A stretch of DNA of 64,000 nucleotides from Aeromonas sp. FDAARGOS 1405 (GCF_019048265.1 NZ_CP077311.1:470001-534000); one strand, 5' to 3'. Positions 26,542 to 36,171 are shown, counted from the stretch's first letter. Notes: generated by a model not told the origin, from the sequence alone. A program made the numbers and translations.

Positions 26542-27468
26542 TTAGCGGTTGATCGCCATCGGCATGCCGTTGCGCTGCTCCAGCGCCTGCTTCACCAGTT
26601 GGGAGTCGCTGTCGGCGTGGGCAATGAAGCGGGTCACCGCCGGGGTCATCGGCAGCGGTGCCGGCAGCTTGGAGTTGAACTCCTCTTCGCTGCGCGACAG
26701 CGGCTGATGCACTTCCAGATAGCGGACACCGTTGGGCTCGAGAGAGGCCTTGATCGGCTGGTTGACGAACTGGACGCGAGTACCGACCGGTACCTGCTTG
26801 AACAGATAGGCGATGTCATCGTTGCGCAGGCGCACACAGCCGTGGCTCACCCGCAGGCCGATGCCGAAGTTGGCGTTGGTACCGTGAATGGCGTACATCT
26901 TGCCGATGTAGAGGGCGAACAGACCCATGGGGTTGTCCGGACCGGCCGGCCATACCGCAGGCAGGCTCTCGCCACGGGCGGCGTATTCGGCATGCATCTT
27001 GGCGGTCGGGGTCCAGGTCGGGCCCGCTTTCTTGCGCTGCACGCTGGTCACCCAGTTTTCCGGAGTATCGGTGCCGAGCTGGCCGATGCCGATGGGCAGC
27101 ACTTCCACCACTTTTTTACCCTTGGGGTAGTAGTAGAGGCGCATCTCGGCCACGTTCAGCACGATCCCTTCACGGGGTGCATCCGGCAGGATCAGTTGCT
27201 GGGGGATCACCAGCTTCTCGCCGGTCTGTACCAGCAGGGGATCCGCATCGGGGTTGGCTTCGGTCATGTTGGTGAGCCCCAGCTGGAATTTGGCCGCAAT
27301 GGCCTCCAGCGGCTGGCCGTTCTCTTCGGCCGGAACCACGTATTCCAGATTTTCCCCTACCAAACGGCTGTTGGCCGCAGGCAGAGCATATTCAACAGCG
27401 AAAACCGGCGCAGCGGTCAGCAGCAGGCTGTAGCAGAGTGTTGCCACACTATTGCGAAGGAGCTTCAT
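26542..27468 (-). CDS. L,D-transpeptidase (YbiS/ErfK type)
   Basis: 308-aa periplasmic YkuD-fold transpeptidase forming 3-3 peptidoglycan cross-links or attaching Braun lipoprotein. It has a signal peptide (residues 1-24, ending in PVFA-VEY), a LysM-like N-terminal region (about 45-95) and the YkuD domain at about 100-235 with the catalytic HGT...SHGCVRLRN motif (Cys near 210). The ATG at 27468 is chosen because it begins the signal peptide; upstream codons open to 27576 are not coding-like. Which of the YbiS/ErfK/YcfS/YnhG functions it has cannot be told. Confidence 0.9.
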   Translation of the reverse strand: MKLLRNSVATLCYSLLLTAAPVFAVEYALPAANSRLVGENLEYVVPAEENGQPLEAIAAKFQLGLTNMTEANPDADPLLVQTGEKLVIPQQLILPDAPREGIVLNVAEMRLYYYPKGKKVVEVLPIGIGQLGTDTPENWVTSVQRKKAGPTWTPTAKMHAEYAARGESLPAVWPAGPDNPMGLFALYIGKMYAIHGTNANFGIGLRVSHGCVRLRNDDIAYLFKQVPVGTRVQFVNQPIKASLEPNGVRYLEVHQPLSRSEEEFNSKLPAPLPMTPAVTRFIAHADSDSQLVKQALEQRNGMPMAINR

Positions 27469-27655
27469 AACTTTCCCATGATGATGACTTGAAGTGACGT
27501 CTCTGGGCTGGCAGCTGATCAAGAGGGGATCAGGGGCGCGAAGAGAAGGCCGCCATTTTTCTCCTCTGCACGGCAAATTTCAACTGACAAGTGGCGACGG
27601 GTCGATGATTAATATGCGGTTTTTTCCGCGTCCCCGACCCGCCCCATTTCCCTGT

Positions 27656-28897
27656 TTATCCCCGTTGCCAGGCACGCATGTCGTAACCTGTGGGAGATTG
27701 ATGCAACCGCAGATGAAATTGCTCAATGATGGCGAAGATATGGTCGAAAATATCGGCCTGGATCCCTTCGTAATCGGCCCATGCCGTTGTCGCGGTAAAG
27801 CAGTAAATTTCCAGCGGCAGACCGTCTGACGTGGGTGCCAGCTGGCGCACCATCAGGGTCATGTCCTTGCGAATGCCGGGGTGGGCACGCAGGTAGGCAT
27901 CCAGATAGGCGCGCAGGGTGCCGAGGTTGGTGAGGTGACGACCGTTGATGGGGCAGCTCAGGGCATCGCTCAGCTGCTGGTTGTAGGCACTCAGCTCCTG
28001 CTCCTTGCGGCTGAGATAGGGTGCCAGCAGTTGGGCCTGCTTGAGCTGCAACTGCTCCTCGGCCGTCAGAAAGCGCACACTGGTCATGTCGATATTGACG
28101 CTGCGCTTGATGCGGCGGCCGCCCGACTCGGTCATCCCCTGCCAGTTCTTGAAAGAGTCGGAGATCAGGGCATAGGTAGGAATGGTGGTAATGGTCTTGT
28201 CCCAGTTCGACACTTTGACCGTGGTAAGCCCGATGTCGGTCACCTCGCCATCGGCGCCGTACTTGTCCATCTGCAGCCAGTCACCGACGCTCAGCATCCG
28301 GTTGGCGGAGAGCTGGATCCCCGCCACCAGCCCGAGGATAGGGTCCTTGAATACCAGCATCAGCACTGCGGTCATGGCACCCAGACCGCTGAACAGGAAC
28401 AGCGGCGACTTGCCGAGCAGCAGGGCGATCATCAGGATGCCCACCAGAATGCTGCCTACCAACTTGGCCCCCTGGAAGATGCCGCGCAGGGGCAAATCCC
28501 GGCCAAGGCGGGTGTAACGGCTCACCGACAACAGGCAGTCGAGCAGGGCGAAGAAGGCCAGCAGCAGGAACAGCAAAATCCAGAGCTGGGCCACCATCTC
28601 GATAAGCTTGAGGCTATCCGATTGGCGGGGTAGCCAGATCTCCGCCTGACCGAGCAGCACGGCCCCCTGCAGCACAAAGGCGAGCCGGTTGAAGAGGCGC
28701 TGTTGCAGCTGGGGCGGCAGCCACACCTGCTTGGCCTTGCCGAGGATCCCCACCAGCCGGACCAGCAGTACCCGGTGCAGCGCCATGTGCAGCAGCAACG
28801 AGGTGATGACGATAAAGCCCAGTGCGATCACCAGCGCCATCAGGCTGGTCACCTCCACCCCAAGGCCCGACAACCAGTTAAAAAACGCCTCTTTCAT
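27656..28897 (-). CDS. ybdG: MscS-family mechanosensitive channel, YbdG type
   Basis: 413-aa inner-membrane channel of the MscS family resembling YbdG (miniconductance, osmotic stress). Five hydrophobic segments occupy residues 15-185; the pore helix and beta domain follow with LFLFSGLGAMTAVLMLVFKDPILGLVAGIQL and SVGDWLQMDKYGADGEV, the most conserved MscS stretch. The large C-terminal domain (260-413) is YbdG-specific. The start is ATG 28897. It is transcribed in the same direction as ackA and lies downstream of its terminator. Confidence 0.85.
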   Translation of the reverse strand: MKEAFFNWLSGLGVEVTSLMALVIALGFIVITSLLLHMALHRVLLVRLVGILGKAKQVWLPPQLQQRLFNRLAFVLQGAVLLGQAEIWLPRQSDSLKLIEMVAQLWILLFLLLAFFALLDCLLSVSRYTRLGRDLPLRGIFQGAKLVGSILVGILMIALLLGKSPLFLFSGLGAMTAVLMLVFKDPILGLVAGIQLSANRMLSVGDWLQMDKYGADGEVTDIGLTTVKVSNWDKTITTIPTYALISDSFKNWQGMTESGGRRIKRSVNIDMTSVRFLTAEEQLQLKQAQLLAPYLSRKEQELSAYNQQLSDALSCPINGRHLTNLGTLRAYLDAYLRAHPGIRKDMTLMVRQLAPTSDGLPLEIYCFTATTAWADYEGIQADIFDHIFAIIEQFHLRLHQSPTGYDMRAWQRG

Positions 28898-28995
28898 TGC
28901 TCTCTCCCGAACCGGGCAGCCCGCTGGCTGCAAAAACAGTGGTGGTCAGGGTACCGCTCCCCTCCCCCATGTCAAATCGGCGTACGCCAGAAATG

Positions 28996-29023
28996 ACAAC
29001 GCCCGGCACAGGCCGGGCGTTGT
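28996..29023 (-). terminator. Intrinsic terminator of ackA
   Basis: 12-bp arms ACAACGCCCGGC / GCCGGGCGTTGT, 18 bases after the ackA stop. Confidence 0.8.
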
Positions 29024-29040
29024 TTCAAAGCGAGGCTGAC

Positions 29041-30240
29041 TTAGCAGACCAGGCTCAGGGCATCGCGAGCGATGACCAGCTCTTCGTTGGTTGGGATCAC
29101 CATGGCGCAACGGCTGTCGGCGGTGGTGATGCGACCTTCGCCACCCAGTACCGCGGCGTTGTTGGCCTCTTTGTCCACCTTGAAGCCGAACAGAGCCAGG
29201 CGGTTCAGCACCATCTCGCGCACCATGGCGGCGTTCTCACCGATACCGCCGGTGAAGACCACGGCGTCCAGACGACCGTCCATCGCAGCGGCGTAGGCAC
29301 CGACATACTTGGCCACACGGTAGGTGAAGACATCCAGCGCGCGCTTGGCACCGGCGTCGGTGGCGTAGTTGGTGGTGACGTAGCGGCAATCGCTGCTCGC
29401 TTCGGTCATCCCCAACAGACCGCACTCACGGGTCAGGGTGTGGTTGATCTGCTCAACGCTGTAACCGAGCTGGTCGTGCATGAAGAAGACCACGGCCGGA
29501 TCGATATCACCGGAGCGGGTACCCATCGCCAGACCTTCCAGCGGAGTCAGCCCCATGGAGGTGTCTACGGATTCGCCGTTCTTGATGGCGCAGACAGAGG
29601 CACCGTTACCCAGGTGGCAGTTGATGATGTTCAGTTCATTCAACGGCTTGCCCAGCTCTTTTGCGGCCTCTTCCGCGATGTAGCGGTGAGAAGTACCGTG
29701 GGCACCGTAACGACGGATGCCGTGTTCGCGGTAGAGCTTGTGCGGCAGCGCATAGAGGTAGGCCTCTTGCGGCAGAGTCTGGTGGAAAGCGGTGTCGAAG
29801 ACGGCCACGTTCTTCTCGGACAGCTGCGGGAACACTTTCAGCGCGGCGCGAATACCGATGAGGTGGGCCGGGTTGTGCAGCGGGGCGAACGGAATGGCGG
29901 CTTCGATACCGGCGATCACGCCGTCATCAATGCGCACGGAGCGGGAAAACTGCTCGCCACCGTGTACGATTCGGTGACCGATGGCCACCAGTTGCTCGGC
30001 AAGAGTCGGATCCTGCGGCAGGATGTGACCCACGATATGGTCGAGGGCCTCCTGGTGAGCGGCACCCGCTCCCAGCATGGCTTCGCCCTTGACCCCGTGG
30101 AGTTTCCATTTGATACGTGCATCATCCAGATTGAAGCATTCGGCCAGGCCGGACAGCATGTCCTCACCTGTTTCGGCGTCCATTACGGCAAATTTCAGGG
30201 AAGAGCTACCGCAGTTAAGGATCAATACCAACTTGCTCAT
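29041..30240 (-). CDS. ackA: Acetate kinase
   Basis: 399-aa kinase interconverting acetyl phosphate plus ADP and acetate plus ATP. The N-terminal [14 protein letters not shown] is the first phosphate motif; [12 protein letters not shown] near residue 172, the [12 protein letters not shown] block near 200 and [11 protein letters not shown] near 325 are the family signatures. Unusually, no pta follows: a terminator and ybdG come next. The 221 bases upstream (30241-30461) hold its promoter region; I see no small gene there. Confidence 0.97.
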   Translation of the reverse strand: MSKLVLILNCGSSSLKFAVMDAETGEDMLSGLAECFNLDDARIKWKLHGVKGEAMLGAGAAHQEALDHIVGHILPQDPTLAEQLVAIGHRIVHGGEQFSRSVRIDDGVIAGIEAAIPFAPLHNPAHLIGIRAALKVFPQLSEKNVAVFDTAFHQTLPQEAYLYALPHKLYREHGIRRYGAHGTSHRYIAEEAAKELGKPLNELNIINCHLGNGASVCAIKNGESVDTSMGLTPLEGLAMGTRSGDIDPAVVFFMHDQLGYSVEQINHTLTRECGLLGMTEASSDCRYVTTNYATDAGAKRALDVFTYRVAKYVGAYAAAMDGRLDAVVFTGGIGENAAMVREMVLNRLALFGFKVDKEANNAAVLGGEGRITTADSRCAMVIPTNEELVIARDALSLVC

Positions 30241-30461
30241 TTTCTACATCTTCCTGTGCTTCGGCTTTATGCCGACAGTGTCGTGTCATCCAAAAGAGGA
30301 TGGGATTCCCCTGCCGGGGGCTTATGGTCGCAGGAGGGTGCGTCCAATTTTTCAATTCTTGCTCTTGAAAGAGTGATCGCAACTTGTGGTGCATATCACT
30401 GGTTTCAATGCTTGCGAGTCTCAACGCATCAGCTGCGCAGGGCTCGCCTCAATGGGAGTGC

Positions 30462-30932
30462 TCAGGCGATAGCCAGCAGCTCCTTGTGTACCTTGACCAC
30501 CAGCTTCTTCACCTTGGCGGGCTGGTTGAAGGTACAGAGCGGGCGGTGCAGCTCGCCCGGCCAGAAGATGGCGAAATCGCCAGGTTGCAGCGCCAGATAG
30601 CTGGTCTGCTCGTCATCGACAAACCAGAGGTCGGGATGGGGATGGTCGGCACCTTCATCCGCATACTCATGGGGCCCGACACCTATCCACTCTTCGCCAT
30701 CCAGCAGCAGCTGAATATCGAGATAGTCGCGGTGAAACTCACCACGGCGATCCGTGGCGGGCTCGGTCATCTCCTCGCTCACCAGACAGAACAGCTTGAG
30801 ACCGTCGATCTCGCTCTTGCCAAGGGGCGCATCGCGCCAGCGGGTAACACTTTTGACCACCTCGACCATGATGCGATCCAGCGGGGCAGGCAGCGGTGTC
30901 CGCTGCAAAGTGTTCAGGCTACCGGTGATCAT
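30462..30932 (-). CDS. YhcH/YjgK/YiaL family protein (NanQ-like)
   Basis: 156-aa cupin-like protein of the DUF386 family, which includes NanQ (N-acetylneuraminate anomerase) and EbgC. Conserved features are GEFHRDYLDIQLLLDG near residue 64 and PGDFAIFWPGELHRPL near 117, which supply the metal-binding His/Glu residues. No sialic-acid genes are nearby, so the sugar substrate is open. It is transcribed toward ackA. Confidence 0.85.
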   Translation of the reverse strand: MITGSLNTLQRTPLPAPLDRIMVEVVKSVTRWRDAPLGKSEIDGLKLFCLVSEEMTEPATDRRGEFHRDYLDIQLLLDGEEWIGVGPHEYADEGADHPHPDLWFVDDEQTSYLALQPGDFAIFWPGELHRPLCTFNQPAKVKKLVVKVHKELLAIA

Positions 30933-30984
30933 GGTGCGAGTATCTTCCTGTTAGATATATCTATGCGGCATCTTTTCCGCCCAA

Positions 30985-31110
30985 TGAAAAAGGACCTGTT
31001 ACAGGTCCTTCGATAATACCCCCGGCGATCCGTGCAGAGGGATTAGAGCTAACGTTCATATTCAGCATATTGGAGCACTGTTACACACTCATCCAGTGAT
31101 TGCCAAGAGT
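30985..31110 (-). ncRNA. Candidate small RNA with its own terminator
   Basis: On the minus strand a hairpin AAGGACCT / AGGTCCTT (30990-31010) followed by TTTTT forms an intrinsic terminator with no protein gene in front of it. Upstream on the same strand TTGGCA-17-TAACAG is a possible promoter, which would give a transcript of roughly 100 nt. The region 30933-31249 contains no ORF worth calling apart from a 20-codon one. Extent and existence are inferred. Confidence 0.3.
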
Positions 31111-31191
31111 ATGGACTCCATTTTCACGGTGATCGTACCAGCTGAAACCATATTATTCACCACCCTTTCCCCCTCGACTTTGACCAGACGC

Positions 31192-31219
31192 AAAAACGGG
31201 AGCATCAGCTCCCGTTTTT
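31192..31219 (-). terminator. Intrinsic terminator of the acyltransferase gene
   Basis: 12-bp arms AAAAACGGGAGC / GCTCCCGTTTTT around ATCA, 31 bases behind the acyltransferase stop. Confidence 0.85.
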
Positions 31220-31249
31220 TTCGCAAAACCGTTTAACAACCGGCTTCAT

Positions 31250-32356
31250 TCAAGCCTTTTCGGCGTTTTCCACCGGTTTGGCGTACATGGCACGCCAGAT
31301 AGCCTTGTGCTCTTGTGGCACTTCTGACTGACGGGTCAGGAAAGCAGCCTGTTCGATGGTATTGGCCTTGCCAGCCACATCTGCTGCCAGATAGTTGCTG
31401 GGGAAGAGGCGGTAACTGCTCCATATAGCCTTATCGATCAGCGCGGCCAGTTCGTCCGGATCGCTGAAGCCCTCGGTAATGGGGGCGCCGAAAGAGACAT
31501 GTACCCGCCCCTTCATGCCGACGATACCGGCGACAATGCTCTCGATATCTTCGAACTCGCCCTTCTCGTAGCTGCCGTTGACCGATTTCTCGTAGAGCTC
31601 GCGCGCCTTCGCCTTGTCGGTGGGGTCCAGCTCGTAGCTGATGCTGACCGGCACGATATTGAGGCTACGCATGTAGTCGACAAAGTCGATCTTCTGCTTC
31701 TTGCCGTCGACATAAAACATCTTGAGGATGGCCGGATCGGTCTTGTCATCCCCATCCTTGGCCCGCCCCTCTTTCTGGGCGATCCAGATGGAGTGCCCCT
31801 CGTGGACCGACTGACCTATATAGGCCGACAGCTCGCCGAGCGCTTTCATCATCTCCCGCGGCCCCTTGGCGGAACGCTTGACGATAAAGCTCTTGTTGAG
31901 CTTCATCAGCTCGGTGGCGCAGGGCTTGCGCAGCAGGTTGTCGCCGATGGCGATACGTACGGTATCGAAACCGTGGGTGTGCAACCCCCAGTTGACGAAC
32001 GCCGGGTCCATGGCGATGTCTCTGTGGTTGGAGACAAACAGGTAGCCCTGCTCCTTCTTCAGATGTTCGAGCCCGGAGAAGGTCACCCCCTTGGTGGAGG
32101 TGGCGATCATGCGGGACATATAGCGAGTCACCCCCATCTGGACCTGATGCACCGTGGTCACTTTTGACCATTTACGGCGCAGGAACAGGCGGATCATCGG
32201 GCGGATGGCCCAACCCAGCCAGCTCATCAGGGAACCGAAACGATACTTGGCGATGGCGCCGATAAATTCATCATCCTGGATCAGCCGTTCGATGGCTGCC
32301 GGCACTTCTTCATCGCGGTAGGGGCGAATATCCGCGAATCTATCTACTTCAGTCAC
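31250..32356 (-). CDS. PlsC-like glycerolipid acyltransferase
   Basis: 368-aa acyltransferase of the PlsC/GPAT superfamily. The catalytic H-x4-D box is SNHRDIAMDP near residue 110, followed by KSFIVKRSAKGPREM near 156 (phosphate-binding region), the AQKEGRAKDGDDKTDP block near 195 and NIVPVSISYELDP near 232. There is a weak membrane-associated helix near residues 45-65. It probably acylates a lysophosphatidate-like acceptor at the inner membrane, but the length exceeds the roughly 240 aa of PlsC, and the acceptor is unknown. A single-gene unit with its own terminator. Confidence 0.75.
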   Translation of the reverse strand: MTEVDRFADIRPYRDEEVPAAIERLIQDDEFIGAIAKYRFGSLMSWLGWAIRPMIRLFLRRKWSKVTTVHQVQMGVTRYMSRMIATSTKGVTFSGLEHLKKEQGYLFVSNHRDIAMDPAFVNWGLHTHGFDTVRIAIGDNLLRKPCATELMKLNKSFIVKRSAKGPREMMKALGELSAYIGQSVHEGHSIWIAQKEGRAKDGDDKTDPAILKMFYVDGKKQKIDFVDYMRSLNIVPVSISYELDPTDKAKARELYEKSVNGSYEKGEFEDIESIVAGIVGMKGRVHVSFGAPITEGFSDPDELAALIDKAIWSSYRLFPSNYLAADVAGKANTIEQAAFLTRQSEVPQEHKAIWRAMYAKPVENAEKA

Positions 32357-32486
32357 AATGTCAGCCTTGCATGCTAGGAAACCGCAGCCAACCCTTGTTG
32401 GCCGGGGAAAATTCAGGGCGCAATTTTACACGCTTTTATGGCAAGGGGTATGAGACAAGCATGAATAGTGAGATCTGACCAGTTTA

Positions 32487-33185
32487 TTAATCGGCTGCCA
32501 GTGCCAGCGCGACCGCCGCTTCGGCATGGATGGCAGTGGTGTCGTAGAGCGGCACGGCGGCTCTGGCATCCCCCACCAGCAGGGCAATCTCGGTGCAGCC
32601 GAGGATCACCGCCTCGGCACCCGCGGCTGCCAGCCCCTCGATAATCGCCAGATACTCGGCCCGCGACGATGCACGGATCTCCCCCAGACAAAGCTCGTCA
32701 TAGATGATCCTGTGTACCCGCTCCCGCCCTGCCTCATCGGGTACCAGCACAGTAAACCCGAAGCGCGCCTGCAAACGCCCCTTGTAGAAATCCTGCTCCA
32801 TGGTGAAGCGGGTGCCGAGCAGGCCGACTCGGGTGATCCCGTCAGCCCGCAATTTGGCCGCGGTGGCATCGGCGATATGGAGCAGCGGGATATCGATGGC
32901 GGCCTCAATCTCGGGGGCGACCTTGTGCATGGTGTTGGTGCCGATCAGCAAGAAATCGGCGCCGCCGGCCTAGATAGCCTGAGCTTCGGCCACCAACAGG
33001 CGAGCGGTGGCGGGCCAGTCACCAACATGCTGCAGCCGCTCTATCTCGGCAAAATCCACACTGCTCAATAGCACTCGCGCCGAGTGCAAACCGCCAAGCT
33101 GCGCCCGCACCCCGCGGTTGAGCGCCTGATAGTAACTGACGGTGGACTCCCAGCTCATGCCACCCAACAGACCGATACATTTCAT
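32487..33185 (-). pseudogene. Aspartate/glutamate racemase family gene (YgeA-like) with premature stop
   Basis: A 233-codon frame of the Asp/Glu racemase family, closely resembling E. coli YgeA (MKCIGLLGGMSWEST start; HIADATA, LGTRFTMEQDFY and ILGCTEIALLV downstream). An in-frame TAG at codon 72 (complement of 32970-32972) cuts it between AEAQAI and AGGADF; there is no frameshift, so a single base change explains it. The first catalytic Cys (C-T-N-T-M-H-K in YgeA) is Gly here, while the second (GCTEI) is kept. It is either a recent pseudogene, a strain polymorphism or an amber readthrough case. Upstream start TTGs inside the second half could give a 154-aa fragment. Confidence 0.8.
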
Positions 33186-33255
33186 AGGAACTCCTTTCAT
33201 CCCGAGGGAGGGCAGAACCACGCCACCTTGCAGGCAAGATCACGGGAGCGAGATA

Positions 33256-33274
33256 AAAAAGGCCCCGCAGGGCC
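33256..33274 (-). terminator. Intrinsic terminator of the first LysE gene
   Basis: On the minus strand GGCCC-TGCG-GGGCC followed by TTTTTT, 38 bases after the stop at 33312. Confidence 0.75.
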
Positions 33275-33311
33275 AACAAGACAGCCGGTAAAGGCCCGGG
33301 GCAACCCCGGG

Positions 33312-33902
33312 CTAAATCCAGATCATCCCGACACAGGCGGCCGTCGCCAGCCCCATGCCGAGGTTGAAACGCCGCCAGCCTCGGGCGGTGCGAATGATTT
33401 GCCGCACCTGGGCACCAAAAAGCACCCAGAATGCCCCGGTGTAGAGGCCGGTAATAAAGAAGATCACCAACACCCAGAGCGCGGAGGGCCAGTAAGCCTC
33501 CCCCGCCAGAGTGAAACCGCTGATGGCGGAGAGCGCCATCATCCATGCCTTGGGGTTGAGCAGTTGCAGCATGGCCCCCTGATGGGCGGGAATGAGCGGA
33601 CGGTTGCCCTCGGCCGGGCCGCTGGCGGTCGCCACCTTCCACGCCAGCCAGAGCAGATACGCCGAGCCGATAATCTTGAGGCCATCGTGCAGCAGCGGCA
33701 CCTTCTCAAATACCACACCAAGCCCCAGCGCGGTAGCGAGGATCATCAGATTGATCCCCCCCACCACCCCCACCAGCAGGGGAATCGTGCGGCGAAACCC
33801 CTGCGCCGCCCCGGCGCTGGTGAGCAACATGTTATTTGGCCCCGGCGTGCCGCAGGTAACCAGGGCAAACCCCGCCAGGGGCAGTAACCAGTTCAGATCC
33901 AT
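33312..33902 (-). CDS. LysE-family amino acid exporter
   Basis: 196-aa RhtB/LysE-type exporter with six hydrophobic segments. The family signature GFALVTCGTPGPNNMLL lies at residues 11-27 and the LLNPKAWMMALSAIS stretch near 114. It probably exports an amino acid or derivative; the substrate is unknown. The start is ATG 33902. A paralogous exporter lies just upstream on the same strand, and a MocR regulator is divergent from the pair. Confidence 0.85.
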   Translation of the reverse strand: MDLNWLLPLAGFALVTCGTPGPNNMLLTSAGAAQGFRRTIPLLVGVVGGINLMILATALGLGVVFEKVPLLHDGLKIIGSAYLLWLAWKVATASGPAEGNRPLIPAHQGAMLQLLNPKAWMMALSAISGFTLAGEAYWPSALWVLVIFFITGLYTGAFWVLFGAQVRQIIRTARGWRRFNLGMGLATAACVGMIWI

Positions 33903-34027
33903 CTCAACCTCTTGTCGATTCAACGCCCCCGTTATGGGGAAAGCCTTCTAATATGCAGAGCCAACCCCGTGGCGACAAGTCAGAAATGCCTCTTTCTCGG
34001 CCACCTCCCCCTCCAGCGCAACACGGC

Positions 34028-34624
34028 TCAATACCAGAGCATCACCACACAGAGTGCCGTCAGCAGGCCGAGAGAACCGTTGAGTCGCCGCCAGCCCCGA
34101 TCCGAGCTGATCCAGTTGCTCAGCTGATGGCCGAACAGTACCCAGACAAAGCAGACCGGCAGGGCCACCAGCGCAAACATGACCATCACCGCCAGCTGAC
34201 TCGACCAGTAACTGGCGCCGGGCAGGCTGAACAGACTGATGGCGGAGATCCCCATCATCCACGCCTTGGGATTGAGGAACTGAAAGCCCAGCCCCTCCAG
34301 CATGGTCAGCGGACGGGCCCTCCGGGCCGGATCCCCCGGCGCCCCGGCCACCGCGATACGCCACGCCAACCACAGCAGATAGAGGCTGCCGAAGATCTGC
34401 AAACCGAGCCGTAGCAGGGGCCAGCGCTCGAACAGCGGATAAAGCCCCAGCGCCAGCACCAGTTGCAACACCGGCTGCCCCAGCCCCACCCCGAGCAGAT
34501 GTGGCAGAGTGCGACGCACCCCGAAGTTGGCGCCGGAGGCCGTCAGCATCAGGTTGTTGGGCCCCGGCGTACCGCAGGTGAGTACGGCAAAACCGAACAG
34601 GGTAACATACCACTCCATCGTCAT
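34028..34624 (-). CDS. LysE-family amino acid exporter (second paralogue)
   Basis: 198-aa LysE/RhtB protein with the same signatures as its neighbour (FAVLTCGTPGPNNLML, FLNPKAWMMGISAIS) and six membrane segments. The ATG at 34624 is selected because AAGGAG lies 7 bases before it. The two paralogues are about 125 bases apart, the result of an old tandem duplication. A 14-bp palindrome lies upstream and a MocR-type regulator is divergent, so this gene is the likely regulated target. Confidence 0.86.
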   Translation of the reverse strand: MTMEWYVTLFGFAVLTCGTPGPNNLMLTASGANFGVRRTLPHLLGVGLGQPVLQLVLALGLYPLFERWPLLRLGLQIFGSLYLLWLAWRIAVAGAPGDPARRARPLTMLEGLGFQFLNPKAWMMGISAISLFSLPGASYWSSQLAVMVMFALVALPVCFVWVLFGHQLSNWISSDRGWRRLNGSLGLLTALCVVMLWY

Positions 34625-34647
34625 ATTGTGACTCCTTACTCGCTGAA

Positions 34648-34661
34648 TTGTATCGATACAA
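34648..34661. promoter_or_regulatory. Palindromic operator between LysE gene and mocR
   Basis: TTGTATCGATACAA, a perfect 14-bp palindrome 24 bases upstream of the exporter start and 80 bases upstream of the MocR start; a probable binding site for the divergent regulator. Confidence 0.55.
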
Positions 34662-34740
34662 TGCAAGCTATTTGATTGTTATCAGGCTGAAATTCACGCT
34701 ATATTGACAACAAATTTGGATCAATGGATTTATTGCCACC

Positions 34741-36117
34741 ATGACAATCTGGACGCCCGACCTTGCGGCCTTCGATGGCCCCCTCTACCTCAAGCTGGTC
34801 AAAGCAATCGAACAGGGGATCGCGAATGGCGAGCTGCCACCGCAGACCCGATTGCCTACCCACAGATCCCTGGCGGATCGTCTGGGTGTCACCGTAGGCA
34901 CCGTCACCCGCGCCTACAGCGAGGCGGAGCGGCGCGGCCTGCTGGCCGCCCGGGTGGGCCACGGCACCTGGGTCAAGGGAGCGAACACGGATCCCGCCAA
35001 TGAGTGGGTGATCCGTCAGGAGGAGGGGCACCGCATCGAGCTGTGGCAGAACCTGCCGGTGCAGCTGGATCGGGCGGCCATCATTCGCCCCATGCTGGGG
35101 GAAGTGGCGGATGGGGATCTCAACGCTCTGCTCGGCTACGACAAGGAGGCGGGACGACCGGATCAGCGCCAGCAGTTCGTCAACTGGCTGGCGGAGCAAG
35201 GGGTGGCCTGTAGTGAGGATCGCCTGCTGTTCAGCCACGGCGCCCAGCACGGCATCATGCTGGCGCTGCTGGCGACCGGCTGCGTGGGGGAGACCATCCT
35301 GTGCGAGGGGCTGAGCTACCCCGGTATGCTGGGCAATGCCCGCCAGCTGAAGAATCAGGTGGTGGGACTGGCGATGGACGAGGAGGGGCTGCTGCCCGAG
35401 GCGCTGGACGCCGCCTGCCGCACCCGCCGGGCCAAGCTGCTCTACCTCACCCCGACCCTGCAAAACCCCACCACCGCCATCATGAGTCTGGCGCGGCGGG
35501 AGGCCATCGTCGCCATCGCCCGTCGCCACGATCTGCTGATCATCGAGGATGACGTCAACGGCCTGCTGCCCCAGCAACCTGTGATCCCTCTGGTCAATCT
35601 GGCGCCGGAGCGGGTCATCTATCTGGGCAGTCTGGCCAAGATCGCCTGCGGCGGCCTGCGGGTGGGCTTCGTGCTGACGCCCCCTGCCCTGCGCAGCGCC
35701 TTCGCCCAGACCATGCGGCTGTCGAGCTGGATGGTGAGCCCGCTGTTGATCGAGCTCGCCTGCAAAATGGTCAGTCAGCGCCAGATCATGCCGCTGGTCG
35801 AGCAGCAGCGGGAGATCCTCAAACGCCGTGGCGAACTGCTGCGCCACCTGCTGCCTGCCGCCCGCTGGCAGCCGGGCAGCATGCACGCCTGGCTACCGCT
35901 GCCGGAGCCCTGGCGCAGCCAACAGTTTGCTGCCGCCGCCGATGCTCTTGACGTTGGCGTGGCGAGCGGGGAACACTTCGCCGCCGGTCAGTTTGCCGCT
36001 CCGCAAGGGGTGCGCCTGAGCCTGAGCCAACCCGCCACCGATGCCCGGGTCGGCGAAGGGCTGGCCCGTCTGGCGCAGCTGCTGCAGGGGACGCCCCCGA
36101 GCAATCCCCTGCTATAG
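34741..36117 (+). CDS. MocR-type GntR regulator with aminotransferase domain
   Basis: 458-aa regulator: GntR winged helix at residues 5-75 (IEQGIANGELPPQTRLPTHR, LGVTVGTVTRAYSEAERRGL) fused to a class I aminotransferase-like domain from about 100. PLP lysine is Lys300 in YLGSLAKIACGGLR, and IIEDDVNG near 268 is the typical Asp motif. Such proteins sense PLP and an amino compound and control transport or metabolism genes. It is divergent from two LysE exporters with a palindromic site in between, so it most likely controls amino acid export (inferred). Confidence 0.88.
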   Translation: MTIWTPDLAAFDGPLYLKLVKAIEQGIANGELPPQTRLPTHRSLADRLGVTVGTVTRAYSEAERRGLLAARVGHGTWVKGANTDPANEWVIRQEEGHRIELWQNLPVQLDRAAIIRPMLGEVADGDLNALLGYDKEAGRPDQRQQFVNWLAEQGVACSEDRLLFSHGAQHGIMLALLATGCVGETILCEGLSYPGMLGNARQLKNQVVGLAMDEEGLLPEALDAACRTRRAKLLYLTPTLQNPTTAIMSLARREAIVAIARRHDLLIIEDDVNGLLPQQPVIPLVNLAPERVIYLGSLAKIACGGLRVGFVLTPPALRSAFAQTMRLSSWMVSPLLIELACKMVSQRQIMPLVEQQREILKRRGELLRHLLPAARWQPGSMHAWLPLPEPWRSQQFAAAADALDVGVASGEHFAAGQFAAPQGVRLSLSQPATDARVGEGLARLAQLLQGTPPSNPLL

Positions 36118-36171
36118 TCAGGGCCAGCCGACCTGACCTTCACGCTTCATCGTCATTGCCAAGGAGATGCC

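Noticed and set aside
28897..30600. 567-aa plus-strand open frame over ackA
   Set aside because: Antisense shadow of ackA and its flanks.
31020..31190. 20-codon minus-strand ORF (MVSAGTITVKME...) in the gap upstream of the nanQ-like gene
   Set aside because: No ribosome site and too short to support; the orphan terminator is better explained by an RNA gene or a relic.
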